Assembly: GCA_913050215.1 (NCBI GenBank)
Contig: CAJXBG010000041.1
Location: 1-32,482 of the forward strand
Source of the DNA: an uncultured Gammaproteobacteria bacterium
Lineage (GTDB): Bacteria; Pseudomonadota; Gammaproteobacteria; Pseudomonadales; Azotimanducaceae
DNA: 32,482 bases
Direction: 5' to 3'
This document shows positions 25,051 to 32,482 of this stretch, one piece after another (within the stretch, counting starts at the first letter, position 1; the number at the start of each line of letters is the position of its first letter). The position numbers and the translations under genes are program-made. Under the pieces are notes generated by a model. That model ran no database searches and was not told the DNA's origin. It worked only from the letters and a program-made list of their open reading frames with translations.

Positions 25051-26205
25051 ATGAACGAAGCTGTACAGCTCGATGCGTCAGAAAAGGCATTGTTTCGTGA
25101 AAGTGTTAAGAAATTCTTGGACGCGGAGGTTGAGCCCCACTATGAAGCTTGGGAAAAAAATGAAATCTGGCCCAGGGAACTGTGGAACAAATTAGGTGAA
25201 AATGGCTTCCTCTGCGTTGATATGTCGTCGGATTATGGCGGTTTTGATGCTTCGTTTGAATTGAGCTGTGTTGTCGTTGAAGAGGTTTCGAGAGCGGGAT
25301 ACGGTGCGCTGGCTTCCGGTATTTCTGTTCACTCTGATATCGTTGCTCCGTACATTATGCATCTAGGTAGTGAAGAGCAAAAGCAACGGTGGTTGCCTGG
25401 TATGGTAAGCGGTGAAATTGTTGGCGCGATAGGTATGACAGAACCCGGGGCCGGGAGCGATCTTCAGGGAATGAAGACCTCAGCCGAGAAAGATGGCGAT
25501 GAGTTTGTGATTAATGGACAGAAAACGTTCATCACAAATGGCCAGCATGCTGACCTCATTGTGCTCGCCGCTAAAACAGATCCCAAGCTGGGTGCAAAAG
25601 GTGTCACGCTGTTTACCGTTGATTGTCATCTCGAGGGCTATCAAAAGGGGCGTAATTTGGAAAAAATGGGGCTTCACTCCGGCGATACTTCAGAAATATT
25701 TTTCCAAGATGTCAGGGTTTCATCCAAAGAGGTGCTAGGCGGCGAAGGTAACGGCTTTGCGAATTTGATGAACGAATTACCAAGAGAGCGGCTCATTCTC
25801 GCTGTAGGTTGTGTAGCGGCGGCGGAAGGCATGCTTGATATAACAGTTGAATACACGCTAGAGCGTCAAGCGTTTGGCGCACCGATTGCAAAGCTGCAGA
25901 ACACTAAATTTGTTTTGGCTGATATCAAGACGGAAATCGAGCTTAACAAAGCATTGGCAGAAAAATATGTTGCAAGGTATGTTGGCGGGGACTTGACGCC
26001 AGTCGAAGCTTCCATGTCAAAACTTGCTGCCAGTGAAATGCAGGGGCGGGTAGCAGACCAATGTGTTCAGCTCTTTGGTGGCTATGGCTATATGCGGGAG
26101 TATCCAATCTCACGGGCCTATCTAGATGCTCGCATTCAAAGAATCTACGGCGGTACATCCGAGATCATGAAAGAACTCATTTCAAGAAGTCTCGTCGGCA
26201 GGTGA
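25051..26205 (+). CDS. Acyl-CoA dehydrogenase
   Basis: A 384-residue FAD enzyme of the acyl-CoA dehydrogenase family, which makes the trans-2-enoyl-CoA in fatty-acid or branched acyl-CoA breakdown. The N-terminal helical domain is followed by IGAIGMTEPGAGSDLQGMKTSA (flavin-binding, about residues 128-150), FVINGQKTFITNG, then RQAFGAPIAKLQNTKFVLAD and the C-terminal VQLFGGYGYMREYPISRAYLDARIQRIYGGTSE block, which carries the catalytic Glu in GGTSEIMKE. Length and motifs match short/medium-chain types; the chain length preference is not predictable. ATG 25051 follows an AGGGG about 8 bases upstream. A small FmdB-like gene follows by 34 bases. Confidence 0.95.
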   Translation: MNEAVQLDASEKALFRESVKKFLDAEVEPHYEAWEKNEIWPRELWNKLGENGFLCVDMSSDYGGFDASFELSCVVVEEVSRAGYGALASGISVHSDIVAPYIMHLGSEEQKQRWLPGMVSGEIVGAIGMTEPGAGSDLQGMKTSAEKDGDEFVINGQKTFITNGQHADLIVLAAKTDPKLGAKGVTLFTVDCHLEGYQKGRNLEKMGLHSGDTSEIFFQDVRVSSKEVLGGEGNGFANLMNELPRERLILAVGCVAAAEGMLDITVEYTLERQAFGAPIAKLQNTKFVLADIKTEIELNKALAEKYVARYVGGDLTPVEASMSKLAASEMQGRVADQCVQLFGGYGYMREYPISRAYLDARIQRIYGGTSEIMKELISRSLVGR

Positions 26206-26239
26206 AAAGTCGAAAGTGACGGCTTAGAAGGAACCTGAA

Positions 26240-26581
26240 ATGCCACGATATGACTATTATTGTGATGATAATGACCGAACTGTTGAAGTTGTTCATCCCA
26301 TTGCTACACGGTTGCAGCATTGGGGTGAATTGTGTGAAGCAGCGAATATCGAACCGGGCAAAACGGATCTTGAATCACCCATCCGAAAGATCATCACGAC
26401 GGCTCCCATGGCCAATATGCCAACGGGTAATGCAGGTTTGAAAGAGATGGGCTTTACCAAACTTGTGAAGAGAGATGATGGTGTGTACGAAAACGTGACT
26501 CGCTCAGGTACCGAAAAAAGATTTATGAAAGCTGATGATCCTTCCTCGAAGCCGCATTTTCATAAAAAACTGAGTAAATGA
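26240..26581 (+). CDS. Degenerate FmdB-like small protein
   Basis: A 113-residue protein whose N-terminus, MPRYDYYCDDNDRTVEVVHPI, looks like the FmdB zinc-ribbon regulatory family (MPxYEYxCxxC...EV), and whose middle has the conserved region PIRKIITTAPM. However, the second cysteine of the first knuckle is replaced (CDDND) and the second knuckle is not evident: only Cys8 and Cys32 remain. So the zinc ribbon is probably lost. The C-terminal half is rich in basic residues. FmdB-like proteins are often encoded beside amidases or acyl-CoA enzymes and act by an unclear mechanism. ATG 26240 has AGGAACC before it. Same strand as the acyl-CoA dehydrogenase and probably co-transcribed. Confidence 0.75.
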   Translation: MPRYDYYCDDNDRTVEVVHPIATRLQHWGELCEAANIEPGKTDLESPIRKIITTAPMANMPTGNAGLKEMGFTKLVKRDDGVYENVTRSGTEKRFMKADDPSSKPHFHKKLSK

Positions 26582-26786
26582 TCGGAATTCGCAAAATAGA
26601 TATCACGGTTTTGCTTCTGCGGTATCTACCGTACCCCTCGGCATGTGACCGCTGATGTTTTTAGGTTTATTCCCCTGTCCGAAAACGCCTAATTTTGGCG
26701 TCAAACATTGTGTTTATTGATTTCTTGTTGCTATTGACGATGATTGCGAGCTGATCCTTTAGTGCAGATCGCCTTAAAGTTAGATA

Positions 26787-26803
26787 AACCTTCGTCGAAG
26801 GTT
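26787..26803. terminator. Palindrome at the end of the dsbA-like gene
   Basis: AACCTTCG-T-CGAAGGTT (26787-26803) is a perfect inverted repeat that overlaps the stop codon of the minus-strand dsbA-like gene and is followed, on that strand, by a loosely T-rich run. A hairpin here could end transcription of that gene. The 220-bp interval 26582-26801 shows nothing else clear. Confidence 0.45.
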
Positions 26804-27497
26804 AACTAGGCTTCTCTTCTTGAGTCTGCTCTGGCTTGCTAAGCAGATGCTCGGTCACTTCAAGTAAGCGCTTTGTGCCCACTTCGCTGTTGACTCCAAT
26901 AAGGTATTTTGCGTTCACGACGACACTTGGCACGCTGGCAATTTTGTAAGCGCGACTAAGAGCGTCAGCTTTAGCCAGCCTTCTTCTAACATTCTCGGAA
27001 TTAAAAGCCGTTCGAAACGCTGCTTCAGTTGTTCCTTTGCCTTCAAACCATGCGGCTACGGTATCCAAAGAGGACAGATTTCGTCGCGCGGTATGAATGT
27101 CTGTGAAAAACCTCACGTGGTTTTCTCCAAGAATACCCAACTCTTGCATTGTGAAATAAGTCTGGCCGTATAATCGCCACAAATTACTCCCGAGCACCGG
27201 CGTGCGTACAAATTTTACTGTGTCCGCGTTTGCTTGAACCCAACCTTCGATTTCAGGGTCAAAATTGAAACAATGCACACACCCGTAGGAAAAGAACTCC
27301 ATCACTTCTTCTTTGCGCCCTCTGACCTTGCCAGGTTCTTCCAATGTCTGATAATGCCGTCCCTCTGCAAACTCGCCATTAGGGGCATCGGTCACCACCA
27401 TCGTGCTGAAATAGATCACGATCGTGACAGCGATAACGCCAATGATTCCAATGGCTATTTTCTGCTGCTGTAAAAAATTACTCTTTTTGCTCGCCAT
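26802..27497 (-). CDS. DsbA-like membrane-anchored thiol:disulfide protein
   Basis: A 231-residue thioredoxin-fold protein with one N-terminal membrane helix (about 13-33) and no obvious cleavage site, so it is probably anchored in the inner membrane facing the periplasm. The active site is Cys73-Val-His-Cys76 in FFSYGCVHCFNFDP, and the cis-proline loop is IASVPSVVVN near residue 190. The domain with helical insert (about 100-165) matches DsbA. Such proteins oxidise or isomerise exported proteins. It is longer at the N-terminus than the E. coli DsbA, where the signal peptide is cleaved. Divergent from the LLM oxidoreductase gene. Confidence 0.9.
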   Translation of the reverse strand: MASKKSNFLQQQKIAIGIIGVIAVTIVIYFSTMVVTDAPNGEFAEGRHYQTLEEPGKVRGRKEEVMEFFSYGCVHCFNFDPEIEGWVQANADTVKFVRTPVLGSNLWRLYGQTYFTMQELGILGENHVRFFTDIHTARRNLSSLDTVAAWFEGKGTTEAAFRTAFNSENVRRRLAKADALSRAYKIASVPSVVVNAKYLIGVNSEVGTKRLLEVTEHLLSKPEQTQEEKPS

Positions 27498-27612
27498 GTA
27501 GTCAATCTCTTGTTCTATTAGTCAATGCGGATAGTGAGAGCTTAACAATTTGGTGACTCTTTGGACAATTGTGTACCATGATCATTCTCGGATAATAAAC
27601 AGGACCACTGTA

Positions 27613-28515
27613 ATGACTCAGATGCCAGCAATAAGCCTCGCGGCCGTACCAGGACGTAGAAAAGCGACCATAGAACTTGCACAAGAAATTGAAAAGCGCG
27701 GGTTCAGTGGTATCTATGGCCCCAGTCTCGGAGATTCGATGGCGCTGTGTGAGGCGCTGGCGCTTGCGACTAATGAAATCACCTTTGGTACAACAATTAT
27801 GCCGATTTATTTTCGGCAGGTGACCGACTTTGCACAAACTGCATCGTTCATTCACGAAGTCTCGGATGGCAGGTTCAGGTTTGGCATTGGCGTCAGTCAC
27901 GCGCCAGCACTTAAATCACGTGGCATTTCCGCTGGCAAACCCCTGACCGATACTCGGAATTTTGTTGAGGAACTTCGTGCTGTACCTCGCGCGGGTGAGC
28001 TTCCTCCGATTGTATTGGCGACCTTGAGGAAGAAAATGATTGCGCTGTCGGAGGAAATCGCTGAGGGCATGGTGTTCGCGAATGGCGCAAGATCACATAT
28101 GAAAGCGTCTCTTGCGACCCTGAGTCCTGCCGCCCGTGACAACGAGGACTTCTTTATCGGCGATATGATCCCAACTTGTATTAATGATGATGTTGAGGCT
28201 GCTAAGGCCGTTAACAGGAAGACCCTCACCTCTTATGCCATGCTGCCTAACTATCGAAACTATTGGAAAGAAGCGGGATACGAAGAAGAAATGACTGCGA
28301 TCGAGCGGGCGGTGGAAGCGAAAGAATTCGATAAGGTGCCGGCACTTCTCAGTGATAAGTGGTTGGCCGATACCACATTGTTTGGTTCAGCTTCTGCGGT
28401 GAGAGAAGGTGTCGAAGCCTGGTTTGATACCGGTGTTAGAACACCAATTCTCGTGCCGTCTTCTGCTAATGGGGGACAGATGAAGGCTTTTGAAGAGATG
28501 CTGGCTATTTTTTAG
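27613..28515 (+). CDS. LLM-class (luciferase-like) flavin-dependent oxidoreductase
   Basis: A 300-residue TIM-barrel protein of the bacterial-luciferase-like monooxygenase (LLM) class, which uses reduced flavin or F420. Recognisable parts are RKATIELAQEIEKRGFSGIYGPSLGDS, NEITFGTTIMPIYFRQVTDFAQTASFIHEVSDGRFRFGIGVSH, and GAWFDTGV-like AVREGVEAWFDTGVRTPILVP at the C-terminus. The usual long insertion loops are short, so it is smaller than typical (about 340). ATG 27613 has AGGA eight bases upstream. The substrate and whether F420 or FMN is used are unknown. It is convergent with the glutathione transferase gene (8 bases between stops). Confidence 0.88.
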   Translation: MTQMPAISLAAVPGRRKATIELAQEIEKRGFSGIYGPSLGDSMALCEALALATNEITFGTTIMPIYFRQVTDFAQTASFIHEVSDGRFRFGIGVSHAPALKSRGISAGKPLTDTRNFVEELRAVPRAGELPPIVLATLRKKMIALSEEIAEGMVFANGARSHMKASLATLSPAARDNEDFFIGDMIPTCINDDVEAAKAVNRKTLTSYAMLPNYRNYWKEAGYEEEMTAIERAVEAKEFDKVPALLSDKWLADTTLFGSASAVREGVEAWFDTGVRTPILVPSSANGGQMKAFEEMLAIF

Positions 28516-28524
28516 CGTTCGTCA

Positions 28525-29208
28525 TTAGGTTTGTAGGATTGATTGCGCGCCTTTAACAAAGTTCTTCTCATCATCACCTTCAATTAATTTTTTAGGTGGT
28601 GGTTCAGGCACCCGTATGCCCTTCTGGCATGCGGGGCGCGCTTTCATTTGATCCAGCCATCGGTCAAGATTTTCTAGCCCTTCACGAGAGACGCCGGACC
28701 AACGATAAGTTCTTACCCAGCACCAGTTGGCAATATCCGCAATAGAATAGTCATCGGCTAGCCATTCCCTGTCTCTCAGAGCTGTATCGAGCACCTCGAG
28801 TAGTCTTCTGGATTCATTTTGATATCGCTCGATCGCCGGCTGGATTTTTTCAGGAAAATAGCGGTAGAACACGTTGGCTTGTCCCATCATGGGGCCAATA
28901 CCGCCCATTTGGAACATTAGCCACTGAATCACGCGAGAGCGCCCCTTTTGATCCGTTGGTAAAAGCTTTCCCGTGAGTTCAGCAAGATAAATCATGATTG
29001 CACCGGTTTCGAAAACAACAAAGTTGTCGTTGTCGCGGTCAACGATGACGGGAATTCTTCCATTTGGGTTCATCGCTAGAAATTCTGGTGTTTTCTGATC
29101 TCCCTTGCTCAGGTTGATCGGATGGACGTCGTAGGGTAAAGCCAGTTCCTCAAGGGTTACTGAGGCCTTATGTCCATTGGGTGTGCCTGTAGTATAGAGG
29201 TCTATCAT
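28525..29208 (-). CDS. Nu-class glutathione transferase (YfcG-like)
   Basis: A 227-residue soluble glutathione transferase. The N-terminal thioredoxin-like domain begins [16 protein letters not shown], matching E. coli YfcG/Ure2p-type enzymes, with Asn11 as the glutathione-contacting residue; the helix [15 protein letters not shown] supplies the cis-proline, and [12 protein letters not shown] the glutathione site. The C-terminal helical domain (about 90-215) has [19 protein letters not shown]. YfcG relatives reduce disulfides or hydroperoxides rather than conjugate. It lies between LLM and acyl-CoA synthetase genes; the spacing to the latter (84 bases, minus strand) permits but does not prove one transcript. 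Confidence 0.93.
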   Translation of the reverse strand: MIDLYTTGTPNGHKASVTLEELALPYDVHPINLSKGDQKTPEFLAMNPNGRIPVIVDRDNDNFVVFETGAIMIYLAELTGKLLPTDQKGRSRVIQWLMFQMGGIGPMMGQANVFYRYFPEKIQPAIERYQNESRRLLEVLDTALRDREWLADDYSIADIANWCWVRTYRWSGVSREGLENLDRWLDQMKARPACQKGIRVPEPPPKKLIEGDDEKNFVKGAQSILQT

Positions 29209-29292
29209 AGAATCTCCGAGTTTCTCGTTGAAATGCCCCAGGCTTTCAAGTGAATGTGATTAAAACATATTAGCGGGCCTGGTCTAGTGATC

Positions 29293-31098
29293 TCAAAATG
29301 CTACTGCGCGCTGGATGATCTTATCGTAGAAGTCGCTATCAAGGCGCACATAGCAACTCTCGCTCGGCTTCTTGACCAGCACGTAGTCGTCAAGCTTGTC
29401 GAGGTGAAATGCCTCTTCCCTTAGGCTGTTCTTCTGCAGTTTGTGCGTCGAAGTTGTTGGCAGTTCAGAGAGTATTCTGATGAATATTGGTCGCGCATAA
29501 CTGGGTAGGCCATCATTGATGTGATCGCTGAGTGATTGTAAATCAGCGTTACCCATAGAAACACCGTCTCGAAAGACGATAGCTGCCATGCCCGCGCGGC
29601 CGTCTGTACCTGGTATTTGTACGCCATAGGCATTGGTGAACACGACATCCGGGTGTTGGTTGATAATCTCAGCAAGCTCATTTGTTGAAACATTTTCACT
29701 TTTCCAGCGAAACGTGTCTCCAATCCGATCAACAAACTGATAATGTTTCTGCCCAAATGAAAAACCGACCTCGACGCTTTTCATCAAATCACCGCTGTTA
29801 AAATAGAGGTTGCCGGGCGTGACAACATCGCGAACAAGCTTCTTTTCGGTCGCCTCTCCACTGGTGTAGCCCTCAAACTTGGTTGTGTTTGTGATTTCAA
29901 TCAGTAGCAGGCCAGTTTCTCCATCGTTTACCTCTATGCAACAATCATTTCCATCACGAATGATTTCGTCTTGTGCCACATCATATGAGACAAGCTTGAC
30001 CGGTGCGACGCCCATGCCAACTGTGCAGGGTTTATTAAGAATGTTGCCAAATCCGCCGTTGCCCTCACTTGCAGCGTAAAATTCGCCGATGCGATCTATC
30101 TCGAACCTGGCTTTGAACTGATTCCATATGTCTGGTCGAAGCCCGTTACCAACAATTGTTCTGATAGGATTGTCAGTATCGTTTACCTGTTCAGGCCTGC
30201 TCATTAAATAGCGAATGAGTTCGCCAATATATATAAAACTTGTACAATTGTTCTTCCGGATGTCTTCCCAGAAAGCGCTGATAGAAAGTCGCCTGCGAAT
30301 CACCGTAGATGCGCCGACGTGAAATGCTGCCAGCAATCCCATGATCAGACCTGTGCCATGGTATAGCGGTAAGCAATTGTACATTCGATCGTTTTGGTTT
30401 ATCCGCAATAGGCTAACGCCTGACATCTGTGATCCAGATATTGCTCTCTTGTTAGATACAATAGCTGCCTTGGGTAGACCAGTGGTGCCCGATGTGAATA
30501 TATAAAATGCGGTAGAGCCAGTTTTTATATTGTCTGTAACCGGCAGGTTTCTGGTGTCGCCAGAATCGTCTTTAGGATCGAGGTTGATGGCCCAATTCGG
30601 TAGCTCTATATTTTCAGCATCGGCCACCATCAGAAAGTCTTCGCCGTCATTCATTTCTAGCTGGTCTTTTACATCATTGAGACTGTCCGTCAGCTCTGAA
30701 CCGAAAATGCACTTCTGAGAGTCGATGAGATTGATGCAGTGTGTTAACGGTTGTTTGGTCAAGTTTGTGTTGATTAGTCCTGCGGTAGCGCCGGATTTAT
30801 TAATGCCTAACAAGCAGACAACAAAGGCGATCCGGTTTTGCATGAACAGGCTGACGCATTCACCCTGCTTGATTCCTCGACTGACTAAGTTGTTTGCAAT
30901 CACGTTAGCCCGGTCGTTTAGCTCCCTCCAGGAGATCTGTTCGCCTTCGCAAAGGAGTGCAGGTGCTTCGGGACGAACTCTCGCTTGTACTTCGACGAGT
31001 TTGGCCATGCAGTCAAGGCTTTCATCGGGCGGCGATTTCAGTCGGGCCGCGCTGAGTAATATTTTCAAATCTTCGAAGAAGTTACCAACTTTTCCCAT
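29293..31098 (-). CDS. Long/very-long-chain acyl-CoA synthetase (FadD6/FATP-like)
   Basis: A 601-residue AMP-forming enzyme of the ANL superfamily that activates fatty or other acids to CoA thioesters. The phosphate-binding loop is IFTSGTTGLPKAAI (Thr202 to Lys210), followed by the second motif FYAASEGNGG (near residue 345), the adenosine-contact YFNSGDL and FVDRIGDTFRWKSENVSTNE (hinge, catalytic Asp) and a C-terminal domain. The N-terminal block ISWRELNDRANVIANNL and the overall length with a TFRWKGENV-type motif fit the FATP/FadD6 (very-long-chain) group. No signal peptide; FATP relatives associate with membranes. ATG 31098 is the natural start. The substrate acid is not known, but the nearby acyl-CoA dehydrogenase suggests acyl-CoA metabolism. 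Confidence 0.92.
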   Translation of the reverse strand: MGKVGNFFEDLKILLSAARLKSPPDESLDCMAKLVEVQARVRPEAPALLCEGEQISWRELNDRANVIANNLVSRGIKQGECVSLFMQNRIAFVVCLLGINKSGATAGLINTNLTKQPLTHCINLIDSQKCIFGSELTDSLNDVKDQLEMNDGEDFLMVADAENIELPNWAINLDPKDDSGDTRNLPVTDNIKTGSTAFYIFTSGTTGLPKAAIVSNKRAISGSQMSGVSLLRINQNDRMYNCLPLYHGTGLIMGLLAAFHVGASTVIRRRLSISAFWEDIRKNNCTSFIYIGELIRYLMSRPEQVNDTDNPIRTIVGNGLRPDIWNQFKARFEIDRIGEFYAASEGNGGFGNILNKPCTVGMGVAPVKLVSYDVAQDEIIRDGNDCCIEVNDGETGLLLIEITNTTKFEGYTSGEATEKKLVRDVVTPGNLYFNSGDLMKSVEVGFSFGQKHYQFVDRIGDTFRWKSENVSTNELAEIINQHPDVVFTNAYGVQIPGTDGRAGMAAIVFRDGVSMGNADLQSLSDHINDGLPSYARPIFIRILSELPTTSTHKLQKNSLREEAFHLDKLDDYVLVKKPSESCYVRLDSDFYDKIIQRAVAF

Positions 31099-31217
31099 GG
31101 AACACCTATACGATTAAATCATCTGTGCAAATTAACAAATGCCGCTATCGGGAACCACCTGATTGTAAATTAATCTTCATAAAGAATTTTGGCATGACGG
31201 CATACAGGAATAGGAAA

Positions 31218-31868
31218 ATGAATTTCAGACGGCAGGTTGCGGAGCGAGTCCTTTTGCTACTGATGATACCGGTTGTATCCGGCACCACGTTAGCGGCGAC
31301 AGAAAGTCCATCGGTTTTTACGAATGGAATCCCCAATTACCGCGATTACTCCGACACGCTCTCGAGCCCCGGACAGCCATTAGTAAACAGCCATTAGTAA
31401 ACAGCTATTAGCAAAACATATACCTTTATGGGCTGGAATTGGCTTCGATCAGATTATTTATCTTGCACTGACGACCAGCAACACAGCGATTCAGAAGGAA
31501 TACATGCATGTTGCCGTCGATTTTTCAAAATCCAGCCTGCGAAATTTTGAATTGGTTGCGGCGATCTTAAATAACTCAGGAGATTAAAAAGCCTCATTCA
31601 TTGTCAGGTTAATTACAGAGCTTCAACGTTTTCGTTTCTATACCGGGTAATGTACCTCGGCGTGCCCGTCGACGAAGCCAAGAGAGATCTAGATAAGTTC
31701 TGAGGCCCAGATCCGGTCTGGTACCGTTTTATTATCGATACACTAGCCGCCTGCGGTATGTCGCATGAATGTGATGCTTGTGACTGGCAGGAGAGAGTTC
31801 GATTAATCCCTTATTACTTAGGGGTTTTTATTAGACGTTGGTGTCAGACGTTGAAACCACCGAATTAA
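31218..31868 (+). pseudogene. Broken exported tyrosine-phosphatase-like protein
   Basis: Three pieces of one protein can be read in succession. Piece A (31218-about 31386): signal peptide MNFRRQVAERVLLLLMIPVVSG, then NGIPNYRDYSDTLSSPGQP. Piece B, one frame over (about 31402-31587): AGIGFDQIIYLALTTSNTAIQ then KEYMHVAVDFSKSSLRNFEL, ending at a TAA (31585). Piece C, back in the frame of A (from about 31599): HCQVNYRASTFSFLYRVMYLG, then TGA at 31701 (probably replacing TGG), then GPDPVWYRFIID and GMSHECDACDW. HCxxxxRxS is the phosphatase loop (Cys codon at 31602). Between NTAIQ and KEYM about ten residues seem to be missing compared with what I remember of the family. An AGGAAA at 31212-31217 precedes the ATG. 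Confidence 0.82.
31373..31414 (+). repeat. 14-bp tandem repeat, three copies
   Basis: ACAGCCATTAGTAA occurs at 31373-31386 and 31387-31400, with a third, two-base-different copy ACAGCTATTAGCAA at 31401-31414. The repeat lies inside the phosphatase-like gene just after the GQP motif. The two extra units add 28 bases, shifting the frame by one. Confidence 0.95.
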
Positions 31869-32305
31869 TACAGCGGGGTCAGTTCAAAGTTGAGTCGAAC
31901 CGTTAGTTTTATCCCGACAAGTTCGATACAACAGTTTGATGAAGGAGTGGTGTGAGAGTTTGACCATTGAAGAATAGCCAATTTACCGTTCATTCGCGCC
32001 AAAATACCGAATATCCTTACAGAATAGTGTTTTTAAAAGCATTGATTAGGGTCAGATGTCGATATTTCGACACTAATTGGGCTGTTTTCACCTGATTTTG
32101 TAGCGTAAATCGTGTTTTTTATCCCAAGTTACTAACAATTTCTCGCCTACGCCTGTTTTTAGCCGAATGCAAGTTGTATCTATCCGGTTTTTACGATGTA
32201 TGTCCGTAAAGCGTTGATTCATAGGGCCTGTAGAACATGTGATCAAAAAATAGCCAGTTTGCCCTAGTATCCGGTTTCTATGGACGTCCCGCACATTCAA
32301 AGGAC

Positions 32306-32340
32306 TTATCACCAGACTTATCCACAGAAAATGTGGAAAA
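32306..32340. promoter_or_regulatory. DnaA-box-like module, second copy
   Basis: TTATCACCA (32306-32314), TTATCCACA (32318-32326, exact consensus) and, on the other strand, TTTTCCACA (TGTGGAAAA at 32332-32340). The order, orientation and spacing are the same as at 7711-7745, and 29 of 35 bases are identical. Confidence 0.5.
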
Positions 32341-32364
32341 CTCGGAAAATGAGGCGCACTTTAC

Positions 32365-32382
32365 ATAGTGAGCGCTCACTAT
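32365..32382. promoter_or_regulatory. Perfect 18-bp palindrome overlapping a TATAAT
   Basis: ATAGTGAGC-GCTCACTAT is a perfect palindrome. Its right end runs into TATAAT (32380-32385), a consensus -10, with a TTTACA at 32360-32365 that is only 14 bases away and so a poor -35. The core GTGAGCGCTCAC is the type bound by TetR-family or LacI-family repressors. It probably controls a gene beginning beyond the window edge. Confidence 0.6.
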
Positions 32383-32482
32383 AATTCGCCGATTTCCGGA
32401 TTTGCCAGGCAAATAGGGCGAATCAGGCGCCAGGAGGTTGATAGTCAAGGGTCATGATGGTGTGATTACCTTGAATATTTGC

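Larger units (their letters stand above)
31869..32482. other. Non-coding edge region with regulatory-type motifs
   Basis: No gene is credible in this stretch after the pseudogene; a 74-codon frame on the minus strand (32088-32312) has no recognisable content. Visible structure: GGGGTCAG-type and GGGTCAG-type words at about 31875 and 32049, an inverted repeat TGTCGA-tatt-TCGACA at 32057-32072, a DnaA-box module at 32306-32340, and a palindrome at 32365-32382. An AGGAGG at 32432-32437 near the end could serve a gene that continues outside; the frame from TTG 32438 stays open to the edge, but the spacing is too short to call it. Confidence 0.5.

Noticed and set aside
31870-32075. Remnant of a REP-associated transposase element, suggested by GGGGTCAG-type words and an inverted repeat
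   Set aside because: Only short words match memory of such flanks; no transposase fragment or clear terminal repeats were found.
32088-32312. 74-codon minus-strand frame in the edge region
   Set aside because: No ribosome site, no recognisable motif, and it overlaps the DnaA-like module; composition looks non-coding.
32438-32482. Start of a new gene at TTG 32438 after AGGAGG
   Set aside because: The ribosome site directly abuts the codon, leaving no spacing; the frame is too short at the window edge to judge.

Overview
The window reads as ordinary chromosome of a free-living, probably marine, gammaproteobacterium of the Pseudomonas/Cellvibrio/Halieaceae type. The evidence is the conserved run TusA-like protein, PerM-type permease, dapA, bamC and a YycJ-like metallo-beta-lactamase protein, followed by CnoX/YbbN and RmuC; moderate G+C; Shine-Dalgarno-led genes; and many acyl-CoA, luciferase-like (LLM) and GMC enzymes. 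No rRNA, tRNA, CRISPR array, prophage or intact insertion sequence was seen. The taxonomy is inference from gene content only.

Layout. (1) 235-4492: a tight plus-strand housekeeping run (sulfur carrier, permease, dapA, bamC, metallo-hydrolase), two or three genes of which begin with TTG. (2) 4493-4821: a canonical LexA/SOS box lies over the -10 of a promoter that drives a 61-residue basic protein of unknown function; purC often follows the metallo-hydrolase in relatives but is not here. (3) 4862-7415: divergent cnoX-like and rmuC genes. (4) 7416-7924: a non-coding stretch with DnaA-box-like sites and a terminator hairpin. (5) 7925-12096: a plus-strand operon of a two-component sodium:solute symporter, a glutamine-synthetase-like ligase and a class I amidotransferase-like protein, which together suggest uptake and gamma-glutamylation of an amine. 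(6) 12168-16387: minus-strand ROK kinase, D-aminoacylase-type amidohydrolase and GMC oxidoreductase. (7) 16508-17871: minus-strand pspC, pspA and a small exported cysteine protein, i.e. an envelope-stress cluster. (8) 18225-22601: plus-strand TPP enzyme, GPH/MFS transporter with an abnormal start, and metY-type sulfhydrylase. (9) 22651-24810: a 719-residue fusion of a metallo-beta-lactamase domain with a cyclic-nucleotide-binding domain. (10) 25051-31098: acyl-CoA dehydrogenase, a degenerate FmdB-like protein, a DsbA-like protein, an LLM oxidoreductase, a Nu-class glutathione transferase and an acyl-CoA synthetase. (11) 31218-31868: a recently broken exported tyrosine-phosphatase-like gene whose first lesion is a 14-bp tandem triplication. 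(12) 31869-32482: non-coding DNA with a second copy of the DnaA-box module and an 18-bp perfect palindrome over a TATAAT.

The best candidates for something new are the LexA-controlled 61-residue protein, the metallo-hydrolase/cNMP sensor fusion, the symporter plus gamma-glutamyl ligase operon, and the repeated 35-bp DnaA-box module.
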